Shown: positions 15,973 to 24,999, counted from the first letter of the stretch. The stretch is DNA of 60,134 bases from JANPPS01 sp043758105 (GCA_043758105.1 JAYVOF010000127.1:1-60134), one strand, 5' to 3'. Numbers and translations: made by a program. Notes: a model not told the origin generated them from the sequence alone.

Positions 15973-18223
15973 CGAGCCCATGCTCCCGCGCCCAGCTGGC
16001 GATCGGACCGCGCAGGCTCGCCATGCCCGCCGCATTGCTTCGGGCCGTCGCCACCACGGCCCGCACCTGCGCCAGATCGACGGTCGCCAGCACCGACTTC
16101 AAGCGCAGCAGCGACGAGGCCGGCATCGACAGCGTCGTAATCCCCAGCGCCGCCAGCACCATCGCCTCGATCGGACGGGCCGCGTGTTCGCCACAGACCG
16201 ATACCTCGACCCTGCGCCCCGCCGCCGCCGCCCCCGCCGCCGCCGCCATGATCTGGTCCAGCACGTCCAGCACCGGCGGGGAAAGCAGATCATACCGCGC
16301 CGTCATCCCCGGTGTCCCCCGGTCGGCCGCGAACAGGAACTGCATAAGGTCGTTGGAGCCGATGGACACGAAATCCGCCTCGGCCATCAAGCCGGGCAGT
16401 TGCCACAGCAGGGCCGGGACCTCCAGCATGCATCCCACCAGTAACCGCTCCGGCGCCGGGCGCACCCGCGCGGCCTCGGCAAACAAAATCCCGCGCGCCG
16501 CCCGGAATTCGGCCAGGGTCGCCACCATCGGGAACATGATCGACAGCGTCCGCCCCTGCGCCGCGAGCAGCAGCGCGCGCAATTGCCGCCGCAGCAGCGC
16601 CGGACGGTCCAGCCCGACGCGGAGGCTACGCCAGCCCATCGCCGGATTCTCCTCCGTCACCGGGGCGGCGTCGCGCAGCATTTTATCACCGCCCAAATCC
16701 AGCGTGCGAAACCGCACCGGACGCCCAGCGGCGGCGTCCAGCACCCGGGCATACAGCGCCGTCTGCTCCGGCACATCCACCACCTCACCCCGGGCCAGCA
16801 TCGCGATCTCGGTCCGGAACAGGCCGATGCCGGCGGCACCCGTGGTCTCCAGCTGCGCCACCTCCTGCACCAGGCCGATGTTCAGCATCAGCTGGAGCGC
16901 GATCCCGTCCGCCGTTTGCGCCGGCCGCTGCACCGCGGCAAAATCCGACACCAGCTGCGACCGGGTCGTGATCGCGCGGGCATAGGCGCTGCGCACCTCC
17001 GTGTCGGGGCGCAGCACGACGAAGCCCTCATCGGCATCGAGGATGGCCACGTCCCCGGCCTCGCACGCCTCCAGCACGCCACGCACCCCGCCCAGCGCCG
17101 GAATGCCGAGCGCCCGCGCCAGGATCGCCGCGTGCCCGGCGGTGCTGCCCTCCTCGATCACGATGCCGCCCACGCCCCGCGCGTGCCACTGCAGCACCTG
17201 CGCCGGGCCGAGGCGGCGGGCGAACAGGATCACCCCCTGCGGCATCGCCGGCACCCCCTCCCCGTCCAGCGCCGCCAGCAGCCGGCTCGCCAAATCCTCC
17301 ATATCCGCGAGGCGTTCGCGGATATACGGATCGGCCACCCGGCGCATCCGCTCCCGCAATTCATTGGTCGCCCGGTGCACCGCCGCCTCCGCCGTTAGCC
17401 CGCCGGCCACCGCCTCCCGCACCCGGCGCATCCAGCTCCCCTCGGCCGCGACCAGGCGCGTCGCCTCCAGCACTTCGCGCGAATCGTCGCCAGCCGGGCC
17501 GTCCGGCATGCGCTCGGCAATCAGCTCATCAAGGCTCTGGCGCATGGCGATCGCGGCTTCCTCCAGGCGCTCCGCCTCCTTGTCGGCGTCATCGGCCACC
17601 AATTTACGCAGCGGACCGCTGGCGCCATGGATCACCACTGGGCCGACGGCGATCCCGGCGGAAAACGATTGACCCTGGAACTGGCGCGGCATGGTGGCCC
17701 CCACACCCTGCTCCGCCCCGTCGGTGGCACCGGCGGCGGCCAGCACCTCCGCCAGCAGCATCGCCACCGTCTCCAGGATTTCGACCTCGTCATCGAGGTA
17801 TCGGCGCGGCGCCCGGTTTTGCACCGCCAGCACGCCCAGCACCCGCCCGGCCCGGCGGATCGGCACACCCAGCAACGAGGCATAGGGGTCCTCCCCCGTT
17901 TCCGGCCGATAGGCGAAGGCGGGATGGTTCTGCGCGTCCGGTAGGTTCTGCGGCTGCCCGGTCGCGGCCACGATGCCGACGATGCCCTCCCCGACGCGGA
18001 GCCGGGTGCGCCCGACCGATTCGGGGTTGAGCCCGTGCGTGGCCACCAGCTCGAGCATATCGCCGGGGCGGAGCGCATAGATGGTGCACACCTCCGCCAC
18101 GAGCTCGCCGGCCACCAACACCGCCAGGTCGCGCAATGCCACACGGCTGCCATCGGTGCCGGCACGGGCGCTCACGACCATCATCTCGCGTAGCCGGGCC
18201 AGCAGGCGTCGGCTACCGGGCAT
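15965..18223 (-). CDS. ptsP: PtsP, enzyme I of the nitrogen phosphotransferase system
   Basis: Phosphoenolpyruvate-protein phosphotransferase that feeds phosphate to NPr and EIIA-Ntr, a regulatory cascade tied to nitrogen status and cell-envelope control. It has an N-terminal GAF domain (about 20-165), a PEP-utiliser N-domain, the phospho-histidine in EEGSTAGHAAILARALG (H364), and a C-terminal PEP-binding TIM barrel with IGLFRTEIAML, DLGGDKML, GSNDLMQ and the active cysteine in VSVCGEHAARP. At 752 residues it has the full EI-Ntr length. Its ATG overlaps the stop of the nitronate monooxygenase gene (ATGA). Location next to lysC is common in this class. Confidence 0.95.
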   Translation of the reverse strand: MPGSRRLLARLREMMVVSARAGTDGSRVALRDLAVLVAGELVAEVCTIYALRPGDMLELVATHGLNPESVGRTRLRVGEGIVGIVAATGQPQNLPDAQNHPAFAYRPETGEDPYASLLGVPIRRAGRVLGVLAVQNRAPRRYLDDEVEILETVAMLLAEVLAAAGATDGAEQGVGATMPRQFQGQSFSAGIAVGPVVIHGASGPLRKLVADDADKEAERLEEAAIAMRQSLDELIAERMPDGPAGDDSREVLEATRLVAAEGSWMRRVREAVAGGLTAEAAVHRATNELRERMRRVADPYIRERLADMEDLASRLLAALDGEGVPAMPQGVILFARRLGPAQVLQWHARGVGGIVIEEGSTAGHAAILARALGIPALGGVRGVLEACEAGDVAILDADEGFVVLRPDTEVRSAYARAITTRSQLVSDFAAVQRPAQTADGIALQLMLNIGLVQEVAQLETTGAAGIGLFRTEIAMLARGEVVDVPEQTALYARVLDAAAGRPVRFRTLDLGGDKMLRDAAPVTEENPAMGWRSLRVGLDRPALLRRQLRALLLAAQGRTLSIMFPMVATLAEFRAARGILFAEAARVRPAPERLLVGCMLEVPALLWQLPGLMAEADFVSIGSNDLMQFLFAADRGTPGMTARYDLLSPPVLDVLDQIMAAAAGAAAAGRRVEVSVCGEHAARPIEAMVLAALGITTLSMPASSLLRLKSVLATVDLAQVRAVVATARSNAAGMASLRGPIASWAREHGLDV

Positions 18224-19263
18224 CAGCGCGCCGCCAACGCCGCGTAGGCCTGCGACACCAGCTCGCGGATAATCTCGGCCACCGGCTGCTCGCGCGTCAC
18301 CATGCCGACCGATTGCCCGGCCATGATGGACCCGTTCTCGATATCACCGTCGATCACCGCCCGGCGCAGCGCCCCGGCCCAGAAATGCTCGATCGACAGC
18401 TGCGCCGCCTCCCGCGTCAGCGTGCCGGCCGCCACCTGCGCCACCATGTCGGCCTGGTGCGCCAGGAACAATCCGGTGCCGTGATTGACCAATGATCGCA
18501 CGGGGATGACTGGAAAACGCGGGTCGAGCTGTAGGCTGGTGGTGGCGTCCCGGGCGCGGGCGCCGAAAAAAGCCTTTTTGAAGCGGGGATGCGCAATGCT
18601 TTCGCAGGCGGCGGCAAACCGGGTGCCGAGTTGCGCGCCGGCCGCGCCCATTTCGAGGAACGCCAGGATCGCCTCGCCCCGCCCGATGCCGCCGGCCACG
18701 AACACCGGGACCTCCAAGACCTCGGGCAATATCTCTTGCGCCAGCACGGCCAGCGACACCGGGCCGACATGCCCCCCGGCCTCCGACCCCTCGATCACCA
18801 ACGCATCCACGCCCAGGCGCACCATCCGCCGCGCAATCGGCAGCGCGGTGGCAAAGCAAATCAGCCGCGCACCACCGTCCTTCACCGCGCGGACCGCGGC
18901 CGCGCCGGGCACGCCGCCGGCCAACACCACATGACCGACCCCGGCCCGGCTACAGACCTCGATCAGCGCCGGCAGCTCCGGATGGAAGGTGATCAGGTTC
19001 ACGCCGAACGGGGCCCGGGTCCGCCCCTGCGTGCCGGCGATCTCCGCTTCGAGCTGTGCCGGTGACATCGACCCGGCCGCGATCACGCCAAAGCCGCCCG
19101 CGTCCGAGATGGCGGACACCAGCGTGCGCTCGCTCACCCAGCTCATGGCACCGCCCAGGATCGGCGCACGGCAGCCTAGGAAGCGCGTGCCGCGCTCCGC
19201 CAAACGCGCGAACTGGGCGGCCGCGCGGCTGGTTATGATCGGCTGGGCAATGTCAGGCGGCAT
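18223..19263 (-). CDS. Nitronate monooxygenase family flavoprotein
   Basis: FMN-dependent TIM-barrel protein related to 2-nitropropane dioxygenase; these oxidise nitronates or act as FabK-like reductases. Visible motifs are the N-terminal RFLGCRAPILGGAMSWVS, GVNLITF, the glycine-rich EGSEAGGHVGP containing the catalytic-type His, VFVAGGIGRGE and GAQLGTRFAAACES, which bind FMN phosphate. It has 346 residues from ATG 19263, which overlaps the end of lysC by 11 bases. The annotation is family level; the FabK alternative cannot be excluded. Confidence 0.85.
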   Translation of the reverse strand: MPPDIAQPIITSRAAAQFARLAERGTRFLGCRAPILGGAMSWVSERTLVSAISDAGGFGVIAAGSMSPAQLEAEIAGTQGRTRAPFGVNLITFHPELPALIEVCSRAGVGHVVLAGGVPGAAAVRAVKDGGARLICFATALPIARRMVRLGVDALVIEGSEAGGHVGPVSLAVLAQEILPEVLEVPVFVAGGIGRGEAILAFLEMGAAGAQLGTRFAAACESIAHPRFKKAFFGARARDATTSLQLDPRFPVIPVRSLVNHGTGLFLAHQADMVAQVAAGTLTREAAQLSIEHFWAGALRRAVIDGDIENGSIMAGQSVGMVTREQPVAEIIRELVSQAYAALAAR

Positions 19264-20485
19264 CGAGACCATACGCAGTGTGCAACGCGCGCACCGCAAG
19301 CTCGGTATATTCGGCGCCGATCAATACGCTCACTTTGATCTCACTGGTGGAAATGACCTCGATATTGATCCCCTTTTGCGCCAGGGTGGTAAACATAATG
19401 GTCGCGACCCCGGCGTGACTGCGCATGCCGACGCCCACGACGCTGATCTTCGCCACGTCCGGATCCACCAAAATCTCCGATCCGAGGACCTCCTTATGCT
19501 CCGCCAAGATCGCCCGCACCCGCGGCACATCCGCCCGGCCCACGGTGAACGTCATATCCGTCGTCCCATCCGCCGAGACGTTCTGCACGATCATATCGAC
19601 GTTCACGCTCGCCGCACTCAGCGGGCCGAAGATCGCCGCCGCCACACCCGGACGGTCCGGCACCCGGCGCAGCGTGATCTTCGCCTCATCCCGGGAATAC
19701 GCGATGCCGGACACCAATGCCTGTTCCACGATCTCGTCCTCATCCACCACCAGGGTTCCGGGATAGTCACCGGACGCGTCCGGGTCGACGAAGCTGCTGC
19801 GGACCTGCACCCGCACCCGCTCCTTCATCGCCAATTCCACGCTGCGCGTCTGCAGCACCTTGGCCCCGACGGACGCCAGCTCCAGCATCTCTTCATAGCT
19901 GATGCGCGACAGCTTCCGTGCCTTGGAAGTGATGCGCGGATCGGTCGTGTAAACACCGTCCACATCCGTATAGATGTCGCAGCGATCCGCCTTCAGCGCC
20001 GCCGCCAGCGCCACCGCGGACGTGTCGGAGCCGCCGCGCCCCAATGTCGTCACCCGGTGGTCCGGTCCGATGCCCTGGAACCCCGCCACCACCGGCACCT
20101 GCCCCCGTGCCATGCGGTCCAGCAAATCGGCCCCCTCAACGGCCTCGATCCGGGCGCGGCCATGCGCGCCATCCGTCCGCAGCGGGATCTGCCAGCCGGA
20201 CCAGGAGCGGCTTTCGACCCCCGCCGCCTGCAACGCGATCGCGAACAATCCCGACGTAACCTGCTCTCCCGTCGCCACCACCGCGTCGTATTCGCGCGCA
20301 TCATGCAGCGCCGACAGCGATTGACACCAGCCGACCAGCTGGTTGGTGACGCCCGACATGGCGGAAACCACGACCGCAACCTCGTGCCCGGAATCCACCT
20401 CACGCTTCACGCGCAGCGCCGCAGCCCGGATCCGGTCAAGGTCCGCCACCGACGTCCCGCCGAACTTCATCACGATCCGCGCCAT
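19253..20485 (-). CDS. lysC: Aspartate kinase
   Basis: First step of the aspartate family (lysine, threonine, methionine, diaminopimelate). From MARIVMKFGGTSVAD (ATG 20485) it has 410 residues. The catalytic domain carries KFGGTS, VVATGEQVTSGL and TLGRGGSDTSAVALAAAL, and two C-terminal ACT domains (from about residue 265; e.g. VPDRPGVAAAIF) indicate feedback control by amino acids. The open frame to 20944 upstream is antisense to ubiG. Divergent from ubiG with 63 bases between. No leader peptide or riboswitch-like structure is visible in that short gap. Confidence 0.97.
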   Translation of the reverse strand: MARIVMKFGGTSVADLDRIRAAALRVKREVDSGHEVAVVVSAMSGVTNQLVGWCQSLSALHDAREYDAVVATGEQVTSGLFAIALQAAGVESRSWSGWQIPLRTDGAHGRARIEAVEGADLLDRMARGQVPVVAGFQGIGPDHRVTTLGRGGSDTSAVALAAALKADRCDIYTDVDGVYTTDPRITSKARKLSRISYEEMLELASVGAKVLQTRSVELAMKERVRVQVRSSFVDPDASGDYPGTLVVDEDEIVEQALVSGIAYSRDEAKITLRRVPDRPGVAAAIFGPLSAASVNVDMIVQNVSADGTTDMTFTVGRADVPRVRAILAEHKEVLGSEILVDPDVAKISVVGVGMRSHAGVATIMFTTLAQKGINIEVISTSEIKVSVLIGAEYTELAVRALHTAYGLDAA

Positions 20486-20548
20486 CGCCGACTTGAGCCT
20501 CCCGATTAGAAGTCTCACATAACCCCCGGAACCAACAGGGGCAACACG

Positions 20549-21268
20549 GTGCCAAATTCGGGGCAACACTCGGTCAGACCAGACGAAATCGCACGGTTCG
20601 ATGCCCTGGCGGATCGATGGTGGGATCCGGCCGGGCCGATGGCGCCGCTCCACGCGATGAACCCGCTCCGCATCGGCTGGATCGACCGGCGCATCCAGGC
20701 CCGGTTCGGCGAGCCGCAGCGGGTGCTGGACATTGGCTGTGGCGCCGGGCTGGCGGCAGAGGCGCTGGCCCGGATCGGCCACACCGTGCTGGGGCTCGAC
20801 GCGGCGGGCGACGTCATCGCTGCGGCCCAGGCCCATGCGGCGGGCCAGGATTTGCCGCTCACCTACCGGGCCGGCACCGCGGAGGGGCTGGTGGCGGAGG
20901 GCGCGAAATTCCCGGTCGTGACCGCGCTCGAGGTGATCGAGCATGTGGCGGACCCGGCCGCGTTCCTCCGCCTGCTGGCGCGGTTGGTGTCGCCGGGCGG
21001 CGTGCTGTTCGTGTCCACGCTGAACCGGACGGCGCGGTCCCTGGTAGTGGCCAAATTCGGCGCGGAATACGTAATGCGCATGCTACCCATCGGCACGCAT
21101 GACTGGCGCCGCTTCGTGACCCCGGCCGAACTCGACGTGTATGGGCGGGCGGCCGGGTTCCGCACACGGTCCGTGACCGGCATGAGCTATGATTTCCGCC
21201 ACGGCATTTGGCGGGCCAGTGCAGATTTGAGCATTAATTTCATGTCCGAACTGACTCATATCGGATAA
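20549..21268 (+). CDS. ubiG: Ubiquinone biosynthesis O-methyltransferase UbiG
   Basis: SAM-dependent enzyme performing both O-methylations of ubiquinone. It has the expected N-terminal ARFDALADRWWDPAGPMAPLH, SAM motif VLDIGCGAGLAAEALA, LEVIEHVADP, and the C-terminal membrane-association segment plus GMSYDFRHGIWR...DLSINFM typical of UbiG. The length of 239 is normal. Divergently arranged with lysC. Start MPNSGQ at 20549 is short of a strong Shine-Dalgarno; no better in-frame start is seen. Confidence 0.95.
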   Translation: MPNSGQHSVRPDEIARFDALADRWWDPAGPMAPLHAMNPLRIGWIDRRIQARFGEPQRVLDIGCGAGLAAEALARIGHTVLGLDAAGDVIAAAQAHAAGQDLPLTYRAGTAEGLVAEGAKFPVVTALEVIEHVADPAAFLRLLARLVSPGGVLFVSTLNRTARSLVVAKFGAEYVMRMLPIGTHDWRRFVTPAELDVYGRAAGFRTRSVTGMSYDFRHGIWRASADLSINFMSELTHIG

Positions 21269-21295
21269 CGTGTGGCCGAAACCGGGAGAGCACCG

Positions 21296-21700
21296 ATGAA
21301 CCTCGCACCCTATCTACATTTTGACGGACGCTGTGCCGAGGCGTTCGCGTTTTACGCCAAATGCCTCGATGGCGCGGTCACCATGGCGATGACGTATGGC
21401 GGCTCGCCCATGGCGGACCAGGTCCCGGCAGAGATGGCGGATAAGGTCATGCACGCCGAACTCACGGCCGGAACCACGCACCTCATGGGCTCGGACAGCC
21501 CGCCCGGACGCTACCACGCGCCGCAGGGCTTTAGCATTTCCGTGGCACCCCCCAACACCCAGGCGGCGGAGCGGGTGTTCACGGCGCTATCGGAACACGG
21601 GCGGGTGGACATGCCCCTGCAGCAAACGTTCTGGGCCGCCCGCTTCGGCACGCTCACCGACCAGTTCGGCATTTCATGGATGGTGAACTGCGAGGCCTGA
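21296..21700 (+). CDS. VOC-superfamily (PhnB/glyoxalase-like) protein
   Basis: Small metalloenzyme-fold protein of the DUF1428/PhnB-like VOC group. The sequence begins MNLAPYLHFDGRCAEAFAFYAKCLDG and contains HAELTAGTTHLMGSD and a C-terminal FGTLTDQFGISWMVNC, all typical of the family. It has 134 residues from ATG 21296, chosen over GTG 21272 because GGGAGAG lies just upstream. Its substrate is unknown; members include putative demethylubiquinone-like and glyoxalase-like proteins, and sitting 27 bases after ubiG does not prove a shared role. Confidence 0.88.
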   Translation: MNLAPYLHFDGRCAEAFAFYAKCLDGAVTMAMTYGGSPMADQVPAEMADKVMHAELTAGTTHLMGSDSPPGRYHAPQGFSISVAPPNTQAAERVFTALSEHGRVDMPLQQTFWAARFGTLTDQFGISWMVNCEA

Positions 21701-21705
21701 CACCC

Positions 21706-21840
21706 CGTCATTGCGAGCCGCTTGGCGAAGCAATCCAGGGGCCGCGAGAGCACTTGTACCAGCGGCGAGTGAGCATCGACCGTTATTTTCATTCCAAGCG
21801 GGGCTCGCAATGACGGGTCATTGGTCGATGCCGCTGGTAT
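21706..21840. repeat. REP-like palindromic repeat, family A (copy A3) with outer arm
   Basis: Left arm CGTCATTGCGAGCCGCTTGG from 21706, right arm GGCTCGCAATGACG ending near 21815. A tail GGTCATTGGTCGATGCCGCTGGTAT is split here as GGTCATTGGTCGATG then CCGCTGGTAT (ending 21840). An internal GTACCAGCGGCG (about 21756) is inverted relative to that tail. It lies between the convergent VOC and DUF1178 genes. Confidence 0.85.
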
Positions 21841-21847
21841 AACGCGA

Positions 21848-22354
21848 TCACCCGTCGGCGCGCGGCACCCACGGGATCTGCGCCACCTCGATCCCCTCAT
21901 CGGCCAGCGCCTCCGCCTGCGCCGGGGTGCTCTCACCATAGATGCCGCGGACGGGCGTTTCACCCTTGTGGATGCGCCGGGCCTCGTCGGCGAAATTCGG
22001 CCCGACATAGTCGCATTTCCGCTCCACCTCGGCCCGCAGCTTCTGCAGCATCGCCCGCACATGGTCCGGCACCATGCCGGCTTTTTCCGGCGCCGCCACC
22101 GGATCGGTCGCCACCACAGGCGCTTCAGCATCCGGCCGCTCGCCGAGGGACCCCCGCTCGCCGAGGTCCCCCCGCTTGCCGAGTGCCCCCCGCTTGCCCA
22201 GTGCGGGAGCCATCAGGGCGCGGTTCACGCTCGTGTCGCCACAGGCCGGGCAGGTGACGAGGCCCAGTGACGCCTGGTGGTCGAAGCCCGCGCTGTCACG
22301 GAACCATCCGTCGAACGCATGGTCCGCGCTGCACCGGAGTTGGTAATGGATCAT
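21848..22354 (-). CDS. DUF1178 family protein
   Basis: Conserved alphaproteobacterial protein of unknown function, 168 residues. The N-terminus MIHYQLRCSADHAFDGWF plus CPACGDTSV resembles a small zinc-ribbon: one cysteine in the first strand and a CxxC at about 35-38. The C-terminal half (MVPDHVRAMLQKLRAEVE ... CDYVGPNFADEARRIHKGE, RGIYGEST) is the conserved DUF1178 signature. Between them lies a tandem run of LGKRGx/LGERGx units encoded by four 18-base repeats (22139-22210), a lineage-specific insertion. The start overlaps the grxC stop (ATGA), so it is translationally coupled to glutaredoxin, a common neighbour. Confidence 0.92.
   Translation of the reverse strand: MIHYQLRCSADHAFDGWFRDSAGFDHQASLGLVTCPACGDTSVNRALMAPALGKRGALGKRGDLGERGSLGERPDAEAPVVATDPVAAPEKAGMVPDHVRAMLQKLRAEVERKCDYVGPNFADEARRIHKGETPVRGIYGESTPAQAEALADEGIEVAQIPWVPRADG
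22139..22210. repeat. Four tandem 18-base repeats inside the DUF1178 gene
   Basis: Units at 22139-22156, 22157-22174, 22175-22192 and 22193-22210, on the plus strand of the form CTCGCCGAGGGACCCCCG with small changes. They stay in frame and encode RGxLGK/RGxLGE. The last unit is the most diverged. Confidence 0.9.
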
Positions 22355-22608
22355 GCCGCCTCGAGCAGCGTATCCAGCTTCCCGGTCCGGTCGAGCGCCA
22401 CCACATCATCGCAGCCGCCGACGAATTTTCCGTCGATGAACACCTGCGGCATGGTGCTCCGCCCGGACCGCCCGGTCGCCCCCTGGCGCTCGGCACTGCC
22501 ATGCGGGGCATCGATCTCCTGGAACGTGACGTTCTTGGCGTGCAACAGCGCCACGACGCGGGCGCAATACGGGCACCACGCCTGGGTAAACACTTCGATC
22601 CGCGACAT
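22351..22608 (-). CDS. grxC: Glutaredoxin 3
   Basis: Small glutathione-dependent thiol oxidoreductase in the cytoplasm. The 85-residue protein has the dithiol active site CPYC (C12, C15), the cis-proline in TMPQVFIDG and the glutathione-binding GGCDDVVALD. It overlaps the DUF1178 gene downstream by four bases. About 70 bases separate it from comF upstream on the same strand, so one transcript is possible. Confidence 0.97.
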   Translation of the reverse strand: MSRIEVFTQAWCPYCARVVALLHAKNVTFQEIDAPHGSAERQGATGRSGRSTMPQVFIDGKFVGGCDDVVALDRTGKLDTLLEAA

Positions 22609-22679
22609 TCACACTCTCCACACTGCCTCGGAAATCGTGTGTCTGGCGGCGAGATGCAAGCGGCGAGACCGGCCGCGGC

Positions 22680-23477
22680 TCAAGACAAGCGCGGATCCGC
22701 CGCCCGCGCGCCCGCCAGCACGTCCACCCGCACGACGCCGGCCGCGAGCAACACCCGCGTGCAGGTTTCGGCTGTCGAGCCGGACGTCAGCACGTCATCG
22801 ATCAGCAAAACCCGGCTGCCCTCCAGCATCGGCCACCGCCGCCCGTTGACGGCGAACGCGCCCTTTAGTTCCGCCATACGCTGCTCCGCGCTGCCACTCG
22901 CCAGCTTCCGGGTCGGGTGAATGCGGTGCAGTGCATCCAGGATCACCGGTCGTCCCCCCTGCCGCGCGACCGCCTGCGCCAGCAGCGCCGCCTGGTTATA
23001 CCGCCGGGTGCGCAGCCGCCCACGATGGAGCGGGACCGGAACCAGCCAGTCCGCCGCCATCACCAGAGCGGCCCCCGCCCGCGCCATAAAACCGCCCAAC
23101 GCCGCCGCATTCTCGATCCGGTCGGAATATTTGAGCGGCAGCAGGATCTTCTTCGACTGCTCATCATACCGCAGCGCCGCGCGCGCCGTGCCCCAGGAGG
23201 GCGGGGCCGCCGCGCAGAACGCGCACACCCCGTCCCCGGCGACGGCCGCCCCCTCGAACCCGCGGCCGCAGCGGCGGCAGCACGGATCACCGAGGAACGA
23301 AGTCAGCCGGAAACACGCCGCACAAAGCTGACCGGGCACCGCGACCGGCGCGTCGCACGTCAGGCAATGCGGCGGCAGCAAAAGATCGAGCGTCGCCTGT
23401 CCAATCCACCTCGCGCCACGGCGGACAGGCTTCGGCAGACGCCATTCCCACGGGAGGCCAATGCTGATTTTCGCCAC
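22680..23477 (-). CDS. ComF-family phosphoribosyltransferase-like protein
   Basis: Related to ComF of natural transformation; in non-competent bacteria its role is unclear. The N-terminal four-cysteine zinc motifs are present (PHCLTCDAP, LCAACF, CCRRCG, CAFCAA), then a phosphoribosyltransferase domain with VPVPLHRGRLRTRRYNQAALLA and the PRPP loop VLLIDDVLTSGSTAE. It has 265 residues. The start is GTG 23477 with GGGGG just upstream; no ATG is available nearby. Divergent from the methyltransferase, 85 bases apart. Confidence 0.92.
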   Translation of the reverse strand: MAKISIGLPWEWRLPKPVRRGARWIGQATLDLLLPPHCLTCDAPVAVPGQLCAACFRLTSFLGDPCCRRCGRGFEGAAVAGDGVCAFCAAAPPSWGTARAALRYDEQSKKILLPLKYSDRIENAAALGGFMARAGAALVMAADWLVPVPLHRGRLRTRRYNQAALLAQAVARQGGRPVILDALHRIHPTRKLASGSAEQRMAELKGAFAVNGRRWPMLEGSRVLLIDDVLTSGSTAETCTRVLLAAGVVRVDVLAGARAADPRLS

Positions 23478-23562
23478 CCCCGAGCCTAATGCCAGCGCCT
23501 ATCGCCCGTCAAAGCGCATGACTTGGCTTGGCAGCGCCCGCGCGGTCCCGCACATGCAGGGT

Positions 23563-24384
23563 ATGAACACTTCGCCCACCATCTTCGACCGCCATGCCGT
23601 CCGCCTCCATCGGGACCGGGCCGCGGACACGGTGGACCGCGTGCGACCGGTCCTGCTGGACGCGGCGGAGCGGCTGCTGGATCGGCTCGATGACACGACG
23701 CGCCGGTTTACCCAGGCGCTGGATGTGGGCGGACGCGGCGTGGTGGCACCGCTATTACGGGCGCGCGGGATCGATGTCGTGAGCTGCGATCTGTCCGCCC
23801 GCATGGCCCTCCGCTCGGGCACCCCGTGCGTCGCGTGTGACGAGGAATGGCTGCCGTTTGCGCCGGCGAGTTTCGACTTGGTGGTGGCTAATCTGTCGCT
23901 GCATTGGGTCAATGACTTGCCCGGCGCGCTGATCCAACTGCGGCGGACACTGCGTCCGGACGGGCTGTTGCTGGCGAGCCTGCCCGCACTCGGGACGCTG
24001 GGGGAGTTGCGGTCGGCGCTGACGGCGGCCGAGCTGGCCGTCGCCAGCGGGGCATCGCCACGAGTGTCGCCGTTCCCGGATTTGCGCGATTTGGCCGGGC
24101 TGCTGCAGCGAGCGGGGTTTACGCTGCCGGTGGCGGATGTCGAGGTCATCACGATGAGCTATGCCACGCCGTTGGCACTGCTGCGGGATTTGCGGGACGC
24201 GGGCGAGGGGAACGCCATCGCGTTACGGGACCGGAAACCCCCGGCCCGGGCGATGTTTCCCACCGCCCTGGCCGCGATGCAATCAGGGCCGGAGACCGGG
24301 TCACGTATGCCGGCCACGCTGCGGATCGCCACGATCACCGGCTGGGCCGGACCCTCGGCCGTGCGGCCTGGATCCGGTCCCTAA
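23563..24384 (+). CDS. SAM-dependent methyltransferase, BioC/NDUFAF5-like
   Basis: Class I methyltransferase similar to NDUFAF5, a complex I assembly factor, and BioC. From MNTSPTIFDRHAVRLHRDRA (ATG 23563) it has 273 residues. Visible are ALDVGGRGVVAPLLRARG (SAM loop), DEEWLPFAPASFDLVVANLSLHWVNDLPGAL (quoted by VVANLSLHWVNDLPGAL), RTLRPDGLLLASL and a C-terminal TLRIATITGW that matches the end of NDUFAF5-type proteins. The pairing with comF, often beside this gene in the class, supports the call. The SAM loop GGRGV departs from the usual GCGTG, as in NDUFAF5-type proteins. Confidence 0.85.
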   Translation: MNTSPTIFDRHAVRLHRDRAADTVDRVRPVLLDAAERLLDRLDDTTRRFTQALDVGGRGVVAPLLRARGIDVVSCDLSARMALRSGTPCVACDEEWLPFAPASFDLVVANLSLHWVNDLPGALIQLRRTLRPDGLLLASLPALGTLGELRSALTAAELAVASGASPRVSPFPDLRDLAGLLQRAGFTLPVADVEVITMSYATPLALLRDLRDAGEGNAIALRDRKPPARAMFPTALAAMQSGPETGSRMPATLRIATITGWAGPSAVRPGSGP

Positions 24385-24385
24385 C

Positions 24386-24425
24386 CGTCATTGCGAGCCG
24401 CTTGGCGAAGCAATCCATGGGCCGC
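24386..24425. repeat. REP-like repeat, family A (copy A4, half element)
   Basis: Only the left arm is present: CGTCATTGCGAGCCGCTTGG followed by CGAAGCAATCCATGGGCCGC. No matching right arm is found before infC ends. It lies between the convergent methyltransferase and infC. Confidence 0.8.
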
Positions 24426-24459
24426 ATGAACACCAGCGACCCCTGAAGCCTTCCCGGTT

Positions 24460-24999
24460 CTAGCGCGGCGACAGCACCATGATCATCTGCCGGTTTTCCA
24501 TCCGCGGCATCTGCTCGACCTTCGTCTCCGCCTCGAGTTCGGCGCGAATCCGCTCCAGCACTTTGATGCCGATATCCTGGTGCGCCATTTCACGGCCGCG
24601 GAAGCGGAGGGTCACCTTCACCTTATCCCCCTCCTCGATGAAGGACTTCATGGCGCGCATCTTCACCTGATAGTCGTTCTCATCGATATTGGGGCGCACC
24701 TTGATCTCTTTGATCTCGATGACCTTTTGCTTCTTCTTGGCCTCGTTCTTTTTCTTCTGCTGCTCGTACTTGAACTTGCCGTAGTCGAGGATCTTCACCA
24801 CCGGTGGATCGGCGTTCGGGCTGATCTCCAGCAAATCGAGGCCCACGGAATAGGCGCGCAGAATCGCGTCACGCGCGGTCATCACACCCTGCATCTCACC
24901 GAGTTCGTCGATAAGCCGAACCTGGGGGACGCGAATGTCTTCGTTCACGCGGGGGCCGTCGCGCGATGGCGCAGCGGCGGACATGGGGCCTCGGGCTAT
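24460..24999 (-). CDS. infC: Translation initiation factor IF-3, probable AUA start
   Basis: Binds the 30S subunit and proofreads start codons. The sequence RDGPRVNEDIRVPQVRLID, the Lys-rich linker (KYEQQKKKNEAKKKQ) and the C-terminal VTLRFRGREMAHQD are diagnostic. An ATG at 24984 gives 174 residues. However, AGGAG (25006-25010) is well placed only for an in-frame ATA at 24997-24999, which adds the residues M-A-R-G-P. IF-3 genes often use rare start codons for autoregulation, so ATA is preferred here. It follows thrS by about 83 bases, the usual thrS-infC order; rpmI and rplT do not follow. Confidence 0.95.
   Translation of the reverse strand: MARGPMSAAAPSRDGPRVNEDIRVPQVRLIDELGEMQGVMTARDAILRAYSVGLDLLEISPNADPPVVKILDYGKFKYEQQKKKNEAKKKQKVIEIKEIKVRPNIDENDYQVKMRAMKSFIEEGDKVKVTLRFRGREMAHQDIGIKVLERIRAELEAETKVEQMPRMENRQMIMVLSPR

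Noticed and set aside
20486..20548. Search for a lysine riboswitch or leader before lysC
   Set aside because: The interval to ubiG is only 63 bases and shows no long stem structure or leader ORF.
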